A stretch of DNA of 64,000 nucleotides from Terriglobales bacterium (GTDB lineage Bacteria > Acidobacteriota > Terriglobia > Bryobacterales > Bryobacteraceae): positions 54,821 to 118,820 of the forward strand of contig JAIXQP010000052.1 of NCBI GenBank assembly GCA_027485675.1. The letters are read 5' to 3'. The notes beneath the pieces were generated by a model. That model was given only the letters and a program-made list of their open reading frames with translations, was not told the DNA's origin and made no database searches. The position numbers and the translations under genes were made by a program. This document shows positions 45,110 through 53,359 of the stretch, piece after piece. Each line of letters starts with the position of its first letter. Within the stretch, counting starts at the first letter, position 1.

Positions 45110-47545
45110 TCACCACCGCAGCGGGGGGCGGCTACTCATGCGGGCCCGGATCGCCTCGACAATCTCGTCAGAAGATTCGCGGCCGGAGAAGTTATAGGTC
45201 TTGCCGGACTTGAGCTTCACCGAGAAGCCACGGTTTGTCGTCAGGCTGAAGCGATGGGTGCCGATGGTATCGATCGAACTCAGTGGCACGGAGAATCCGT
45301 GGCGAGACTCGCGCGGCTGCCAGAGCAAAGACTCGCCTTCGAGAACCAGCAGACCCACGCAGAACAGCGGCGAACCCACCGGTCCGTGGGTATGTTGGAG
45401 CATCCAGGACGTCGCCGGAGCCCGGGGCGTCGTGTTGACGCGGATGGTTACCAACTCTTGGGCGGTGGCGCCGTCAGCCGAACGGGCAACCAGACGGTAC
45501 TGCGTGGTCTGTGGCGGCGTCACCAGCACCGATCCCCGGGCCTGTTGGACAATCCCGGGGTCCGGCGAGATCGTGATCGATTGCGCGCCTTCTACCGCCC
45601 AGTTCAGCCAAGTGCCGGGTCGGCCTTCGGTATTGGGCGCCGCCTCAAAGCGGAGGATCCGCGGTGCCGGGCCGGGATCCGGCGCCGCCGCGCTACGGAC
45701 GACAAGGCTTGCTCTCGCCACCAGCGGACCGCCCACACCCTCGGCGCGCAGCACCACCGTGAAGTCCGGTTCGGCAGGGACGGTGGCGTCGCCGGAGTTT
45801 GGATACGCCTTGCCGTTCAAGGTGACGCTGCTGGCGTTCCGCACGTCCCAATACACTTTCGACGCCTGTCCGGGTTCGACGGTGGCGGGCACGATTTCGA
45901 AGCGGACAATCTGCACACGCCCAACCGGTTGCGGCTGCGGCTGCCGACCGGTCTCGGTCTCCACAAACAGCGTTGCCGTGTGCTCCTTCAGCGCGCCGTC
46001 CAACCCCTTCGCCCGCAAGACGAATCCGGTGGACTCGGCCACCTGAATCTCGCGGCTGCCTTTGGCCGGTACTTCGGTGGACCCAATCACCACCTGCGCC
46101 GCATCCGCCACCTCCCAGTGTAGTGTGGCCGTCTCGTTCGGCTTAATCTTGGGAGGATCGAACTCAAAGCGGAGCACTGTGGCGGGGGGTGGCGGCCGCT
46201 CGACCACGACGAGTTCCGCGCGTTGCGAGGTGGCCAAACCGTTGCGCTTAGCCCGGAGCAAGTAGACGGTGGTGGCGGTGGGATTCACTTGAACTGTCCC
46301 CGTTGGTGGCTGCGCACCGAGCCCTTCGATTTCCACCTCGGTCCCCTCCGTCACCGACCAGGAGAGCGTCGCCGTCTCTCCAGTCGTGACCACCGGGGGT
46401 GTGAGCTTCAGATATTGAATCTCCGGGGGCGGGCCGCTCGGAAGCAGGAAGACCGCGGCAAGCAGCAGCACCACGACGACGGCCATCACCCCGACCGCGG
46501 GCCAGATCCATTTCGTGAAAAGGGGATCGGGCCGCGGAACGGGAACCGGCGTCGGGCTTGGCGCCGGGGCCGGAGGGGCCGTGACAACGGCCGGCGGCGA
46601 CGTCGCCTGCAGCGCCTGTTGAAACTCCTCCACCGTGGCCCAGCGATCTTCCGGCCGCAGCGCCAGCGCCTTGGCCAGCGCCCAGGCTGGCTCGGGCGGC
46701 AGGTCCGGCGCGGGAATGGCCTCGCCCGCTTGCCGATCCGGGGCCGTGGGGGGGATTTGGCCGGTCACCGCGCGATAGAGCGTCCCGGCGCAGGCATAGA
46801 CATCCGTCCAAGGCCCTTGATTGCCCCGGGACTGATACTGTTCCGGCGGAGCGTAGCCCGGCTTCAACACCACCGAGAGATTCTGACTATGGGCCGAGAG
46901 CGAGTACCGGGCGGCTCCGAAGTCGATCAGCTTCACCAACCCATTGCGCAGCAGATAAATGTTGTCCGGAGCCACGTCGCGATGCAGCAGCTTCACCCGG
47001 TGGACCTCGCGTAGCGCGTCCATCACGGGCGTTAATACCCGGAGCGCGGTCGGCCAGTCCAGCCGGCCGCCCACGGCGCGCAGATACTCTTCAAACGTCA
47101 TCCCGTCGAGATACTCGAGAATAATGTAAGCGGTCCCATTCGCGGTAAAGAAGTTCTGCACCCAGATGATGTTCGGATGATTCTCAAACCGGGCGACCAC
47201 GCGGGCCTCATCGAGAAAGCGTTCCAGGCCAAACTGACACTCCTCCGCGCGGCTCGGGGTGCAGGGGAAAACCTCCGGGGCGCCGGCCCGCATGCCCACC
47301 CCGGCCGGGTAGTACTCTTTGATCGCGATCTTTCGGGCTAAGTGGAGATCCCACCCCAAGTAAGTAACGCCAAATCCGCCGTGCCCCAGCACCCGGGCCA
47401 CCAGATACTGCTCCCGCAGGATGCTCCCCGGCGGGATGTACGTGGAGTTGCGCGTACGTTGCGCGGCGGAATAGCCACAGTGCGGACACGCCGCGGCGGC
47501 GCCTTTGTCTTCTAGGCAGGAAACGCACAGGGCTGGGGAAATCAT
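45110..47545 (-). CDS. Transmembrane Ser/Thr protein kinase with periplasmic Ig-like repeats
   Basis: An 811-residue protein. N-terminal zinc-ribbon (C7-x2-C10, C20-P-H-C23), then a Hanks-type kinase (45-312): G-H-G-G-F-G-V loop, K76 in I-A-I-K-E, H188-R-D190 with N194, D208-F-G. A proline-rich linker leads to one membrane span (347-368). Outside lie four repeats of about 80 residues, each starting like V-L-R-F-E-F-D-P-P and containing T-A-T-L-x-W-x-V (Ig-like). A terminal PH/GRAM-like domain (about 715-805) follows. All catalytic residues are present. Last gene of the nine-gene locus; its start overlaps the PP2C stop (ATGA). The ligand sensed by the repeats is unknown. Confidence 0.9.
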   Translation of the reverse strand: MISPALCVSCLEDKGAAAACPHCGYSAAQRTRNSTYIPPGSILREQYLVARVLGHGGFGVTYLGWDLHLARKIAIKEYYPAGVGMRAGAPEVFPCTPSRAEECQFGLERFLDEARVVARFENHPNIIWVQNFFTANGTAYIILEYLDGMTFEEYLRAVGGRLDWPTALRVLTPVMDALREVHRVKLLHRDVAPDNIYLLRNGLVKLIDFGAARYSLSAHSQNLSVVLKPGYAPPEQYQSRGNQGPWTDVYACAGTLYRAVTGQIPPTAPDRQAGEAIPAPDLPPEPAWALAKALALRPEDRWATVEEFQQALQATSPPAVVTAPPAPAPSPTPVPVPRPDPLFTKWIWPAVGVMAVVVVLLLAAVFLLPSGPPPEIQYLKLTPPVVTTGETATLSWSVTEGTEVEIEGLGAQPPTGTVQVNPTATTVYLLRAKRNGLATSQRAELVVVERPPPPATVLRFEFDPPKIKPNETATLHWEVADAAQVVIGSTEVPAKGSREIQVAESTGFVLRAKGLDGALKEHTATLFVETETGRQPQPQPVGRVQIVRFEIVPATVEPGQASKVYWDVRNASSVTLNGKAYPNSGDATVPAEPDFTVVLRAEGVGGPLVARASLVVRSAAAPDPGPAPRILRFEAAPNTEGRPGTWLNWAVEGAQSITISPDPGIVQQARGSVLVTPPQTTQYRLVARSADGATAQELVTIRVNTTPRAPATSWMLQHTHGPVGSPLFCVGLLVLEGESLLWQPRESRHGFSVPLSSIDTIGTHRFSLTTNRGFSVKLKSGKTYNFSGRESSDEIVEAIRARMSSRPPLRW

Positions 47546-48240
47546 GGCACCCTCCGGATGGATAACGCCGTGTAGTTATCCGCCGGTTCGGCGAGCCCCG
47601 CGGCCATCTGCTCCAGCCAACCGGCGGCCGTCGTGGTGGACGTCCAAGCCGCTACCATCGTCGCTTCCAGCACCCCCTCCCAAAAGCCGTCCGAAGCCAG
47701 CAGAAATCCTTCGCCGTTCGTCAACTCGCCCGCCGTCGGCCGGCACGGGCCATCCGAGCCGAGCGAGCGGACCAGGCGGTTGCGGTCCTCATGGTAGCGG
47801 AGCTGTTCCGCCGCAAGTTCGCCCGCGTCCACCAGCGCTTGCGGGACGCTATGGTCTTTGGTCTGGGCGACGATGGCCGTACCGGCAAACGCGTACAAAC
47901 GCGAGTCGCCCACGTGGGCCCAACGGGCCCGGTTCTCCTCGAGGCAAAGCAAAACGCCCGTCGAACGCATCTGGCGCTGCATCTCGTGCTCCTTCTGCGC
48001 CGCGGCGATGGCTTGATTGGCGGCTTCGAGCAGGGCTGCGGGCGCGGCCGCCGGGTCGGCAGCGAACCCGGCGAGCATCGCTGCAATGGCGAGATGGGCG
48101 GCCAACTCGCCGCCCCCATGCCCACCCAGCCCGTCGGCGAGCGCGTAACAGCGCACGCCTGCAGCTGCGGCATCGCCCCAGCGATCCTGTTGCACGGGAC
48201 GAGACCCGGGTTCGGAAAGGGTGGCCAGGGTCCAGGTCAT
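47542..48240 (-). CDS. PP2C-family Ser/Thr protein phosphatase (soluble)
   Basis: A 232-residue minimal PP2C phosphatase: Q-Q-D-R-W-G-D near the N-terminus, A-D-G-L-G-G-H-G-G-G-E as the metal-binding core, and L-A-S-D-G-F-W-E. No membrane segment, so it is cytoplasmic. It would remove phosphates placed by the kinase encoded directly downstream, with which it shares an ATGA overlap; the same overlap joins it to the protease-FHA gene upstream. It starts at 48240; the longer frame upstream is inside the previous gene. One of two PP2C genes in the locus. Confidence 0.9.
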   Translation of the reverse strand: MTWTLATLSEPGSRPVQQDRWGDAAAAGVRCYALADGLGGHGGGELAAHLAIAAMLAGFAADPAAAPAALLEAANQAIAAAQKEHEMQRQMRSTGVLLCLEENRARWAHVGDSRLYAFAGTAIVAQTKDHSVPQALVDAGELAAEQLRYHEDRNRLVRSLGSDGPCRPTAGELTNGEGFLLASDGFWEGVLEATMVAAWTSTTTAAGWLEQMAAGLAEPADNYTALSIRRVP

Positions 48241-49445
48241 GGGCGGCCGGTCCGTACGGTGAATTGGTTCTGGGAGGAGCCCAGGTAGAACGTGGCGCCG
48301 GGATGGAGCTCTTCCGGAACGTTGGGAGCGAGCCGCCGGCCCCCTTCGAGGAAGGTTCCGTTGGTGGACCCCAGGTCGGTCAGAAAAACACGGCCGTCCC
48401 GCGGGTCCCAACGGAGTTCACAATGGCGGGAGGAGACCATTTGGGTCTCGCCGGGAAAGATGAGATTTGCGGCCCGCGGGTCGCGCCCCAGTACGCACGG
48501 CCGGCGGCTCGAAAGGGCCAGCGAATGGCCGGCGTGCACCCCGGTCACCCCGACCAGTTGCGGCGCGGCCGGTTCAGCCCGTTGCAATCGGGACGTAACG
48601 CGGTCACGGGTCTTCCGGCTCACCGCTAGCACCAGCGCGGCCAACGCCAGCAAGGCGGTCACCCCTTGCAACGCCAACGACCCCCAGGTGGACGGCGCGC
48701 CACCGGTCGGCGTGGCGACACAGGGGCCGGTGGCTGCTTGGTACTTGATGCCGAGCGTATCGAGTTCGCTGCGCAACTCGTCCACCAGAATGCTTAAGTT
48801 AATGCCCTGGGCGGCCACCGCCCGGCCGTCGGAATCCGCTTCCGCGGCGGAGGCGAAGTTCACCGCCGTCACCTCCCCGCAGGCGTTGAACAGGGGGCCG
48901 CCGGAGTTGCCGCGATTGATGGGGGCCGTCGTCTGAATCACTTGAACGTCGGCTAAGCCAGCGCCATTGCGATGCGGCATAAACTTGCTGATAATGCCCG
49001 TCGAGATGGTCGGGTCGAGAGTATTTTGGATACCGCCCGAGGACCGCGAGGCGCCGGGAACGCCGAGGGCGTAGACGGGCTGCGCCTCTTCAAGGTGCGT
49101 GCGCTGGCTCAACGGCGAGGCCGGACGCGGCAGATCCTTCTGCAGCTGCAGGACGGCCAGATCCTTGGCCTTGGAGCTCCAGATCACCCGGGCTTCAATA
49201 GCCTCGTCCTTTCCCAGCGGAATGCCGAGAACAACGGTGGAGCCCGGCGGGAAGTCGCAGCAGACGTGCCAGTTGGTGACGACGTGGCGGCTGTCGACGG
49301 CGAAACCACTGCCGCTCGCAAAGCCCTTCTGGCCGCCGGTCTGAAACAGTACGCCGACAAACAAAGTGCGCTGCTTCATCAGCTCGATTTTGGGATCGGC
49401 CGCTGTCAGCACCAGGGGAAGCAAGAGCCATTTAAGGAGTCTCAT
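48237..49445 (-). CDS. Periplasmic trypsin-like protease fused through a membrane span to a cytoplasmic FHA domain
   Basis: A 402-residue protein: signal/anchor peptide (1-15), S1C trypsin/HtrA-like domain (25-235) with triad H60 (T-N-W-H-V), D95 (K-A-K-D-L-A) and S181 (N-R-G-N-S-G-G-P-L). A membrane span (255-275) is followed by basic residues (R-K-T-R-D-R). The FHA domain (about 305-395) has L-G-R-D-P-R, S-S-R-H and G-S-T-N-G-T-F. Topology puts the protease outside and the phosphothreonine-binding domain inside. It could relay phosphorylation to envelope proteolysis or the reverse. It overlaps the preceding PP2C gene by 14 bases and the next by ATGA. Confidence 0.88.
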   Translation of the reverse strand: MRLLKWLLLPLVLTAADPKIELMKQRTLFVGVLFQTGGQKGFASGSGFAVDSRHVVTNWHVCCDFPPGSTVVLGIPLGKDEAIEARVIWSSKAKDLAVLQLQKDLPRPASPLSQRTHLEEAQPVYALGVPGASRSSGGIQNTLDPTISTGIISKFMPHRNGAGLADVQVIQTTAPINRGNSGGPLFNACGEVTAVNFASAAEADSDGRAVAAQGINLSILVDELRSELDTLGIKYQAATGPCVATPTGGAPSTWGSLALQGVTALLALAALVLAVSRKTRDRVTSRLQRAEPAAPQLVGVTGVHAGHSLALSSRRPCVLGRDPRAANLIFPGETQMVSSRHCELRWDPRDGRVFLTDLGSTNGTFLEGGRRLAPNVPEELHPGATFYLGSSQNQFTVRTGRP

Positions 49446-50442
49446 CGGTTTCGTCGTCGGGAGAAGGTTTGCGCGGGCCGGCGTCCGGTGGCAGGGGGGC
49501 CGCACCCACGGAGGCGGGTTTGGCCAGCGCCCCGGCTGGCGGCGGGGGAGGCGGCAGCTGGGCCAGCACCCAAACGGCTGCGGCCCCCAAACTAAGCGCG
49601 GCGCCTGCGGCGAGTAAGCGCCCCACCGGGGGTGACAATCGGCGGGGCCGGGACACGGCTGTGGCGACAGCCACCTGCGGGGCGCAGATACTCAACAGGA
49701 TCGCGGTGGCGTTGTCCTGGCCAGGCACTCCCTTCTCGAGCACCTGGGCGAGCAACGCCTCGCAGGACTCCTGGGCCGAGCCGGCCATGGCGGCGGCCAT
49801 CTCGGCAGCCGTGAGCGTTCGAAAGATCCCGTCGGAAGCCAGCAGCACGCGGTCGCCGGGGCGCAGCGCCAGCGGCGCGGCGGAGCGCTCCACGCGTTCC
49901 AGGCGCCGTTGGCCCAGGTAACTCGAAAGAGCCTCCCGTTGGGGGTCGGCCAGTGCGGCCGCGGTGGTAATTTCGCCCCGGCTCGCGCGGGCGTCGAGTT
50001 CGCTGGCGTAGGTGTGCAACTCCGCGAGTAAGTGAAACTGGCCGCCCTGGAAGAAGGTCAGGGCGCTGTCCCCCACGGTGATCCAGTGTAAGTGGTAGCC
50101 GTCCACGACGGCCGCAATCAACGTGGCCCCCAGTTCGCCTTCCGGGCCGAGGGCGATCACGGCATCGTTGGCGGCGGCCAGGCTGCGGGCCAGCGCCTGC
50201 GGAATCGTCTCGGCCGTGGTTTTGAGTTGATAGTGGAGCAGGAACGCCTGCACGGCGGTGCGGCTGGCCAAATCGCCGTGCGCCATGCCGCCCATGCCAT
50301 CAGCCAGCACGGCGGCAATGCCACCATGGGCGACAAAGCCCGCGTCGGCGACCGTCGAAAAGCCGAAGGAGTCCTGTTGGTCCCTCCGGCCGCCGATGTG
50401 CTGGGCGTTCCCGATGTCGATCGCTGCGCTAACAAGGGCCAC
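49432..50442 (-). CDS. Membrane-anchored PP2C-family Ser/Thr phosphatase
   Basis: A 336-residue protein. The PP2C domain (1-245) has R-R-D-Q-Q-D-S-F, A-D-G-M-G-G-M-A-H-G-D, T-V-G-D-S, L-A-S-D-G-I-F and G-Q-D-N-A-T. A single membrane span (about 272-292, L-L-A-A-G-A-A-L-S-L-G-A-A-A-V-W-V-L) leads to a proline-rich tail that would be periplasmic. It starts 5 bases after the FHA gene. With the soluble PP2C (47542-48240) it gives the locus two phosphatases at different locations. Confidence 0.9.
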   Translation of the reverse strand: MALVSAAIDIGNAQHIGGRRDQQDSFGFSTVADAGFVAHGGIAAVLADGMGGMAHGDLASRTAVQAFLLHYQLKTTAETIPQALARSLAAANDAVIALGPEGELGATLIAAVVDGYHLHWITVGDSALTFFQGGQFHLLAELHTYASELDARASRGEITTAAALADPQREALSSYLGQRRLERVERSAAPLALRPGDRVLLASDGIFRTLTAAEMAAAMAGSAQESCEALLAQVLEKGVPGQDNATAILLSICAPQVAVATAVSRPRRLSPPVGRLLAAGAALSLGAAAVWVLAQLPPPPPPAGALAKPASVGAAPLPPDAGPRKPSPDDETDETP

Positions 50443-50447
50443 GGTGC

Positions 50448-51008
50448 TTACCAGGAAAAGCCGTCGTTCAGGAACGTCACCAGCCGGAGCCTCGTGCGGC
50501 CCAGGCCCAGCTCGTCCCGATCCTGCAGGGGAACCGGCCCGTAGACCGCCTCCCCATTGCGGTACACCAGTCCTGCCCCGTCCCCAGGCAGCAGCCAGAA
50601 CTCCCGCTTGGACGGCTCGAATACCACGGTCGCATGCCTCTGCCGCGAGACGGCATCGTCACCCGTCAGCGCCACCTGCATCGAGGCGTCGCGGCCCAGA
50701 AAGTTCTTCTCGGCGCGGAGACGGAAGTCGCGGCCGCGGTCCGGTCCCTCCACGCAGACGAGCCAGCCGACCACCGGGTCAATGCCGGAGGCTTCGCGGA
50801 CGAGCCGTACCGTAGCAGGATGGGCCGCCGGTTGGGCGGCCGGCGCTGGGCTCAGCGGCATCGTCGCCGGGAACGGCGGAGGTGCCGCTGCCGGGGCCGT
50901 CGGCTGCAGCGCCACCGTCTTAGCCGGGGCCGGGAACGGCTGCAGGCAATAGGGGCACGAAGTATGCCGCTGTTCATCAAAAAAGTGTCCGGAAGCGCAC
51001 TGGATCAT
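50448..51008 (-). CDS. Zinc-ribbon plus FHA-domain protein
   Basis: A 186-residue protein with an N-terminal zinc-ribbon-like segment (M-I-Q-C4-A-S-G-H and S-C18-P-Y-C21). An Ala/Pro-rich linker leads to an FHA domain (about 90-180) with L-G-R-D, V-S-R-Q-R-H and R-N-G-E-A-V, though the usual N-G-T loop is altered. It would bind phosphothreonine peptides in the cytoplasm. The ATG at 51008 comes 7 bases after the ExbD-like gene; the frame is open further upstream, but there it is antisense-like and inside the neighbour. A scaffold role in the kinase pathway is inferred. Confidence 0.85.
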   Translation of the reverse strand: MIQCASGHFFDEQRHTSCPYCLQPFPAPAKTVALQPTAPAAAPPPFPATMPLSPAPAAQPAAHPATVRLVREASGIDPVVGWLVCVEGPDRGRDFRLRAEKNFLGRDASMQVALTGDDAVSRQRHATVVFEPSKREFWLLPGDGAGLVYRNGEAVYGPVPLQDRDELGLGRTRLRLVTFLNDGFSW

Positions 51009-51015
51009 AGGAGGC

Positions 51016-52107
51016 TCACTGGGTGTAGTAATTGGTTTCTTCGGGATTGGCGGCCTTGAATTGGGCCAGGAACTCGGGGGCGATGGCGAACTCCAAATCG
51101 CGCTTCTGGTTAACGCGAAAGTTGCCCAGGAAGAGAGAGGTTTGTTCCTGCGGCATGGCTTTGGTGGGCAGACGCCAGAACTTACCTTCGTAGGTGAGAA
51201 ACACCCCACGGATGAAGGCAGGCCCAGAGTTGCCCTTGGCCGCAAGGAACTTGATATGCACCTCGTATTCCGATAGGACCGGCATGTCTCGCATGGTCCA
51301 GAGGTCGGTGCAGGGTCCCTCGGTGCAGTTGACGTTGAAGTCGCCGGTCAGCGTCGCCGTCTGGGCTTTCAAGGGATCGACCGGGGCCATCCGCGGCGTG
51401 CCGTCCGGCTTCTTGCCCACGAAGCGGACGTAAATGTCGAGGTCATGCTTGGCGGACGTCCACGTCAGGGCGGCGGTAAATGGAAGCCGGTCTTGCAGGG
51501 TGGTGCGTTGCTGTTCCGCCTGCCCAAGCCGCGATTCCAGTTCCCGCGCCTTTTCCTCGGCGGCGCGCTGCGCCTCCTGCGTCCGGCGCAGAATCTCCTG
51601 CTGCTTCTCAAACTGCTCCTTCAGCCCGGGCGCCAGGTCTTTCTTCATGGCCTCCAGTTGGCGGGCCAGTTCGGCGGCTTGCGCTTGGGCGTCCTGGGCC
51701 AGGCGCTTCTGCTCGTCGATGGCCGCCTGCATGCGAGCGTACTCCCGCTGCAGCTTCTCGAACTGTTCGCGCACGTCCGGCGGCATGTTGGCCAACTGCT
51801 TCTTCAGATCTTCAAGTTGCCGCAGCAGCTCCGCCGTCTCCGCCTTCGCGGCGAGCGCCTTGCGCAACTCGATGTCGAGCTGGCGAACCCGCTCAATCAG
51901 CTCGGTGGGGGCGCCCAGCCGCGCCAGCTTCTCCCGTAACTCCGCGGCATCCTTCCGTAAGTCGGGGATCTTTTCGTTATGCAGGCCCTCCGGCTTCCAG
52001 AACGGCAGCAGGGCTAACATCAGGAAGCAAAACGCCCCCAGCGCGCCGCAAAGGATGTCCAGCAGCGACATGTTGAAGATATTGACCTCCCGCCGTTGAA
52101 CTTTCAT
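51016..52107 (-). CDS. ExbD/MotB-like membrane coiled-coil protein
   Basis: A 363-residue protein. A short cytoplasmic tail and one membrane helix (N12-M-S-L-L-D17-I-L, then to about 36) resemble ExbD/TolR/MotB, where an aspartate at this position carries protons. A long coiled coil follows (about 50-215, Glu/Lys/Gln-rich). The C-terminal beta domain (about 225-345) begins with L-T-W-T-S-A-K-H-D-L-D-I-Y-V, like DUF2135 proteins. There is no OmpA-like peptidoglycan-binding domain, unlike MotB or ZorB. It overlaps the channel gene by ATGA. Likely the force-transmitting partner of the 52104-52880 protein. Confidence 0.78.
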   Translation of the reverse strand: MKVQRREVNIFNMSLLDILCGALGAFCFLMLALLPFWKPEGLHNEKIPDLRKDAAELREKLARLGAPTELIERVRQLDIELRKALAAKAETAELLRQLEDLKKQLANMPPDVREQFEKLQREYARMQAAIDEQKRLAQDAQAQAAELARQLEAMKKDLAPGLKEQFEKQQEILRRTQEAQRAAEEKARELESRLGQAEQQRTTLQDRLPFTAALTWTSAKHDLDIYVRFVGKKPDGTPRMAPVDPLKAQTATLTGDFNVNCTEGPCTDLWTMRDMPVLSEYEVHIKFLAAKGNSGPAFIRGVFLTYEGKFWRLPTKAMPQEQTSLFLGNFRVNQKRDLEFAIAPEFLAQFKAANPEETNYYTQ

Positions 52108-52880
52108 CCCGGATACAACCGATTGATCAGATTGCGCAGGGTATAGTCGCCCGCGAGGTTGACGGCCGTTTCCTCGGTCTCCTGCACCAACTGCATCAGA
52201 AAGACGAGAACGGCGCTCTGCATCAGCGCCACCATGGTGCAGTCGAAGCCCACCCCCAGCGTCCGCGCGATCTCTTTGATGTTCAGCTCGCCTTCTGAGG
52301 AGCCCGCGTCGGCCAGCGAAGCGCCCAGCGCATAGACGGTGCCGATAAATCCCAGCGTCGGCACGAGCCACGCGATGAAGCGGACAATCCCGTAGCGCAT
52401 ATCCACGCGGTGGGCGATGAGTTCGAGATGGTTGTTGGTGATGGAGGCGGCCTGGTCCACGCTTCGGCTGGCCTGGAACTGCAGAATCGCCAGGTTGATC
52501 AGAGAGGGAACAAAGCCAGACTCCCCATCAAATTGGCCTGCGATGCGCTGGCGAATATGGCCGAGGTCGCGTGGCTGGAGCACGGTCACCTCGTCCTCCG
52601 GTAGGAAGTTGTACTTCAGCATCTTCATCTCATGAACGCCGCTGCGCCAACGCACATACAACTCGCCGAGGCCAATGAAGAAGCCCACCCACATCAGGTT
52701 TTGAATCGTCAGCGGATACGGAAAGTGGGTCGAGCCGTAATCGAGCAGCAACACCGCGGCCCGGCCTTTGAGCGTGACCGAAAGCACCGCGATGAAGACC
52801 AGCGCCGCGGCAAGGGCGATCAGGAGAACGAGGCCGCGATGGGGTAAGGGATGGCGCAGAGAAGGTAACGACTGGTGCAT
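52104..52880 (-). CDS. MotA/TolQ/ExbB-family proton channel protein
   Basis: A 258-residue membrane protein with four predicted spans (about 16-36, 58-76, 164-187, 205-232). The diagnostic MotA/TolQ/ExbB segment is V-P-T-L-G-F-I-G-T-V-Y-A-L-G in span 3, followed by L-G-V-G-F-D-C-T-M-V-A-L in span 4. The family uses the proton-motive force to drive work across the envelope with an ExbD- or MotB-type partner, encoded here directly downstream by ATGA overlap. Placement among kinase, phosphatase and FHA genes suggests that channel activity is regulated by phosphorylation. Confidence 0.88.
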   Translation of the reverse strand: MHQSLPSLRHPLPHRGLVLLIALAAALVFIAVLSVTLKGRAAVLLLDYGSTHFPYPLTIQNLMWVGFFIGLGELYVRWRSGVHEMKMLKYNFLPEDEVTVLQPRDLGHIRQRIAGQFDGESGFVPSLINLAILQFQASRSVDQAASITNNHLELIAHRVDMRYGIVRFIAWLVPTLGFIGTVYALGASLADAGSSEGELNIKEIARTLGVGFDCTMVALMQSAVLVFLMQLVQETEETAVNLAGDYTLRNLINRLYPG

Positions 52881-52892
52881 AGAGTAAAGTTC

Positions 52893-53270
52893 CTATTGCC
52901 GGCAGGCCGGGCAGTTGGCGCCCGCGGTCTTGACGGCGCCGCACGAGCAGCGGATCAGCCGAACGCTGGCCGGCGCGGCAGCGGGCGTCGGGGCGGTGTT
53001 GGCGGCGCCAACAATGGAGAGTAATTCGGCCACCCGGATCGCAAACCCACCGAACTTGACGGTGTCTGTCGCCACCACCCACTCGCGTTCAAACCGCGAC
53101 TCTTGGCCCTGCCGGATGAGGAAGGTGCCGTTGCTGGATTGAGAGTCGGCGATCAGCAGCGCCCCGTTCTCGTGGAGCGTCGCTACCGCGTGAAACCGGC
53201 TGATGGACGGGTCTTGAATGAACAGGTTGGCCGCGGGATCGCGGCCAATCGTGAAGATCGTCTGTGGCAT
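52893..53270 (-). CDS. Small FHA-domain protein with C-terminal zinc ribbon
   Basis: A 125-residue cytoplasmic protein. The FHA domain (3-90) has I-G-R-D-P, S-I-S-R-F-H-A and D-S-Q-S-S-N-G-T-F, all the phosphothreonine-binding positions. The C-terminus has a zinc ribbon, C-S-C-G and C-P-A-C. It is the mirror image of the 50448-51008 protein (ribbon first, FHA second). It lies 12 bases before the ExbB-like gene. Possibly an adaptor that recruits phosphorylated partners to the channel complex. Confidence 0.88.
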   Translation of the reverse strand: MPQTIFTIGRDPAANLFIQDPSISRFHAVATLHENGALLIADSQSSNGTFLIRQGQESRFEREWVVATDTVKFGGFAIRVAELLSIVGAANTAPTPAAAPASVRLIRCSCGAVKTAGANCPACRQ

Positions 53271-53359
53271 TCAAGTCCCAGTGAGAGAAAACTCCTGGGC
53301 ATCACGCTCGCGGCCAAGAAAAAATGGCTGCGGCTAACAGAACCACTCTCGCCCCGAAA

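Noticed and set aside
51016..52880. Zorya anti-phage system
   Set aside because: A MotA-like/MotB-like pair is present, but the second protein lacks an OmpA-like domain and there is no ZorC, ZorD or ZorE gene.
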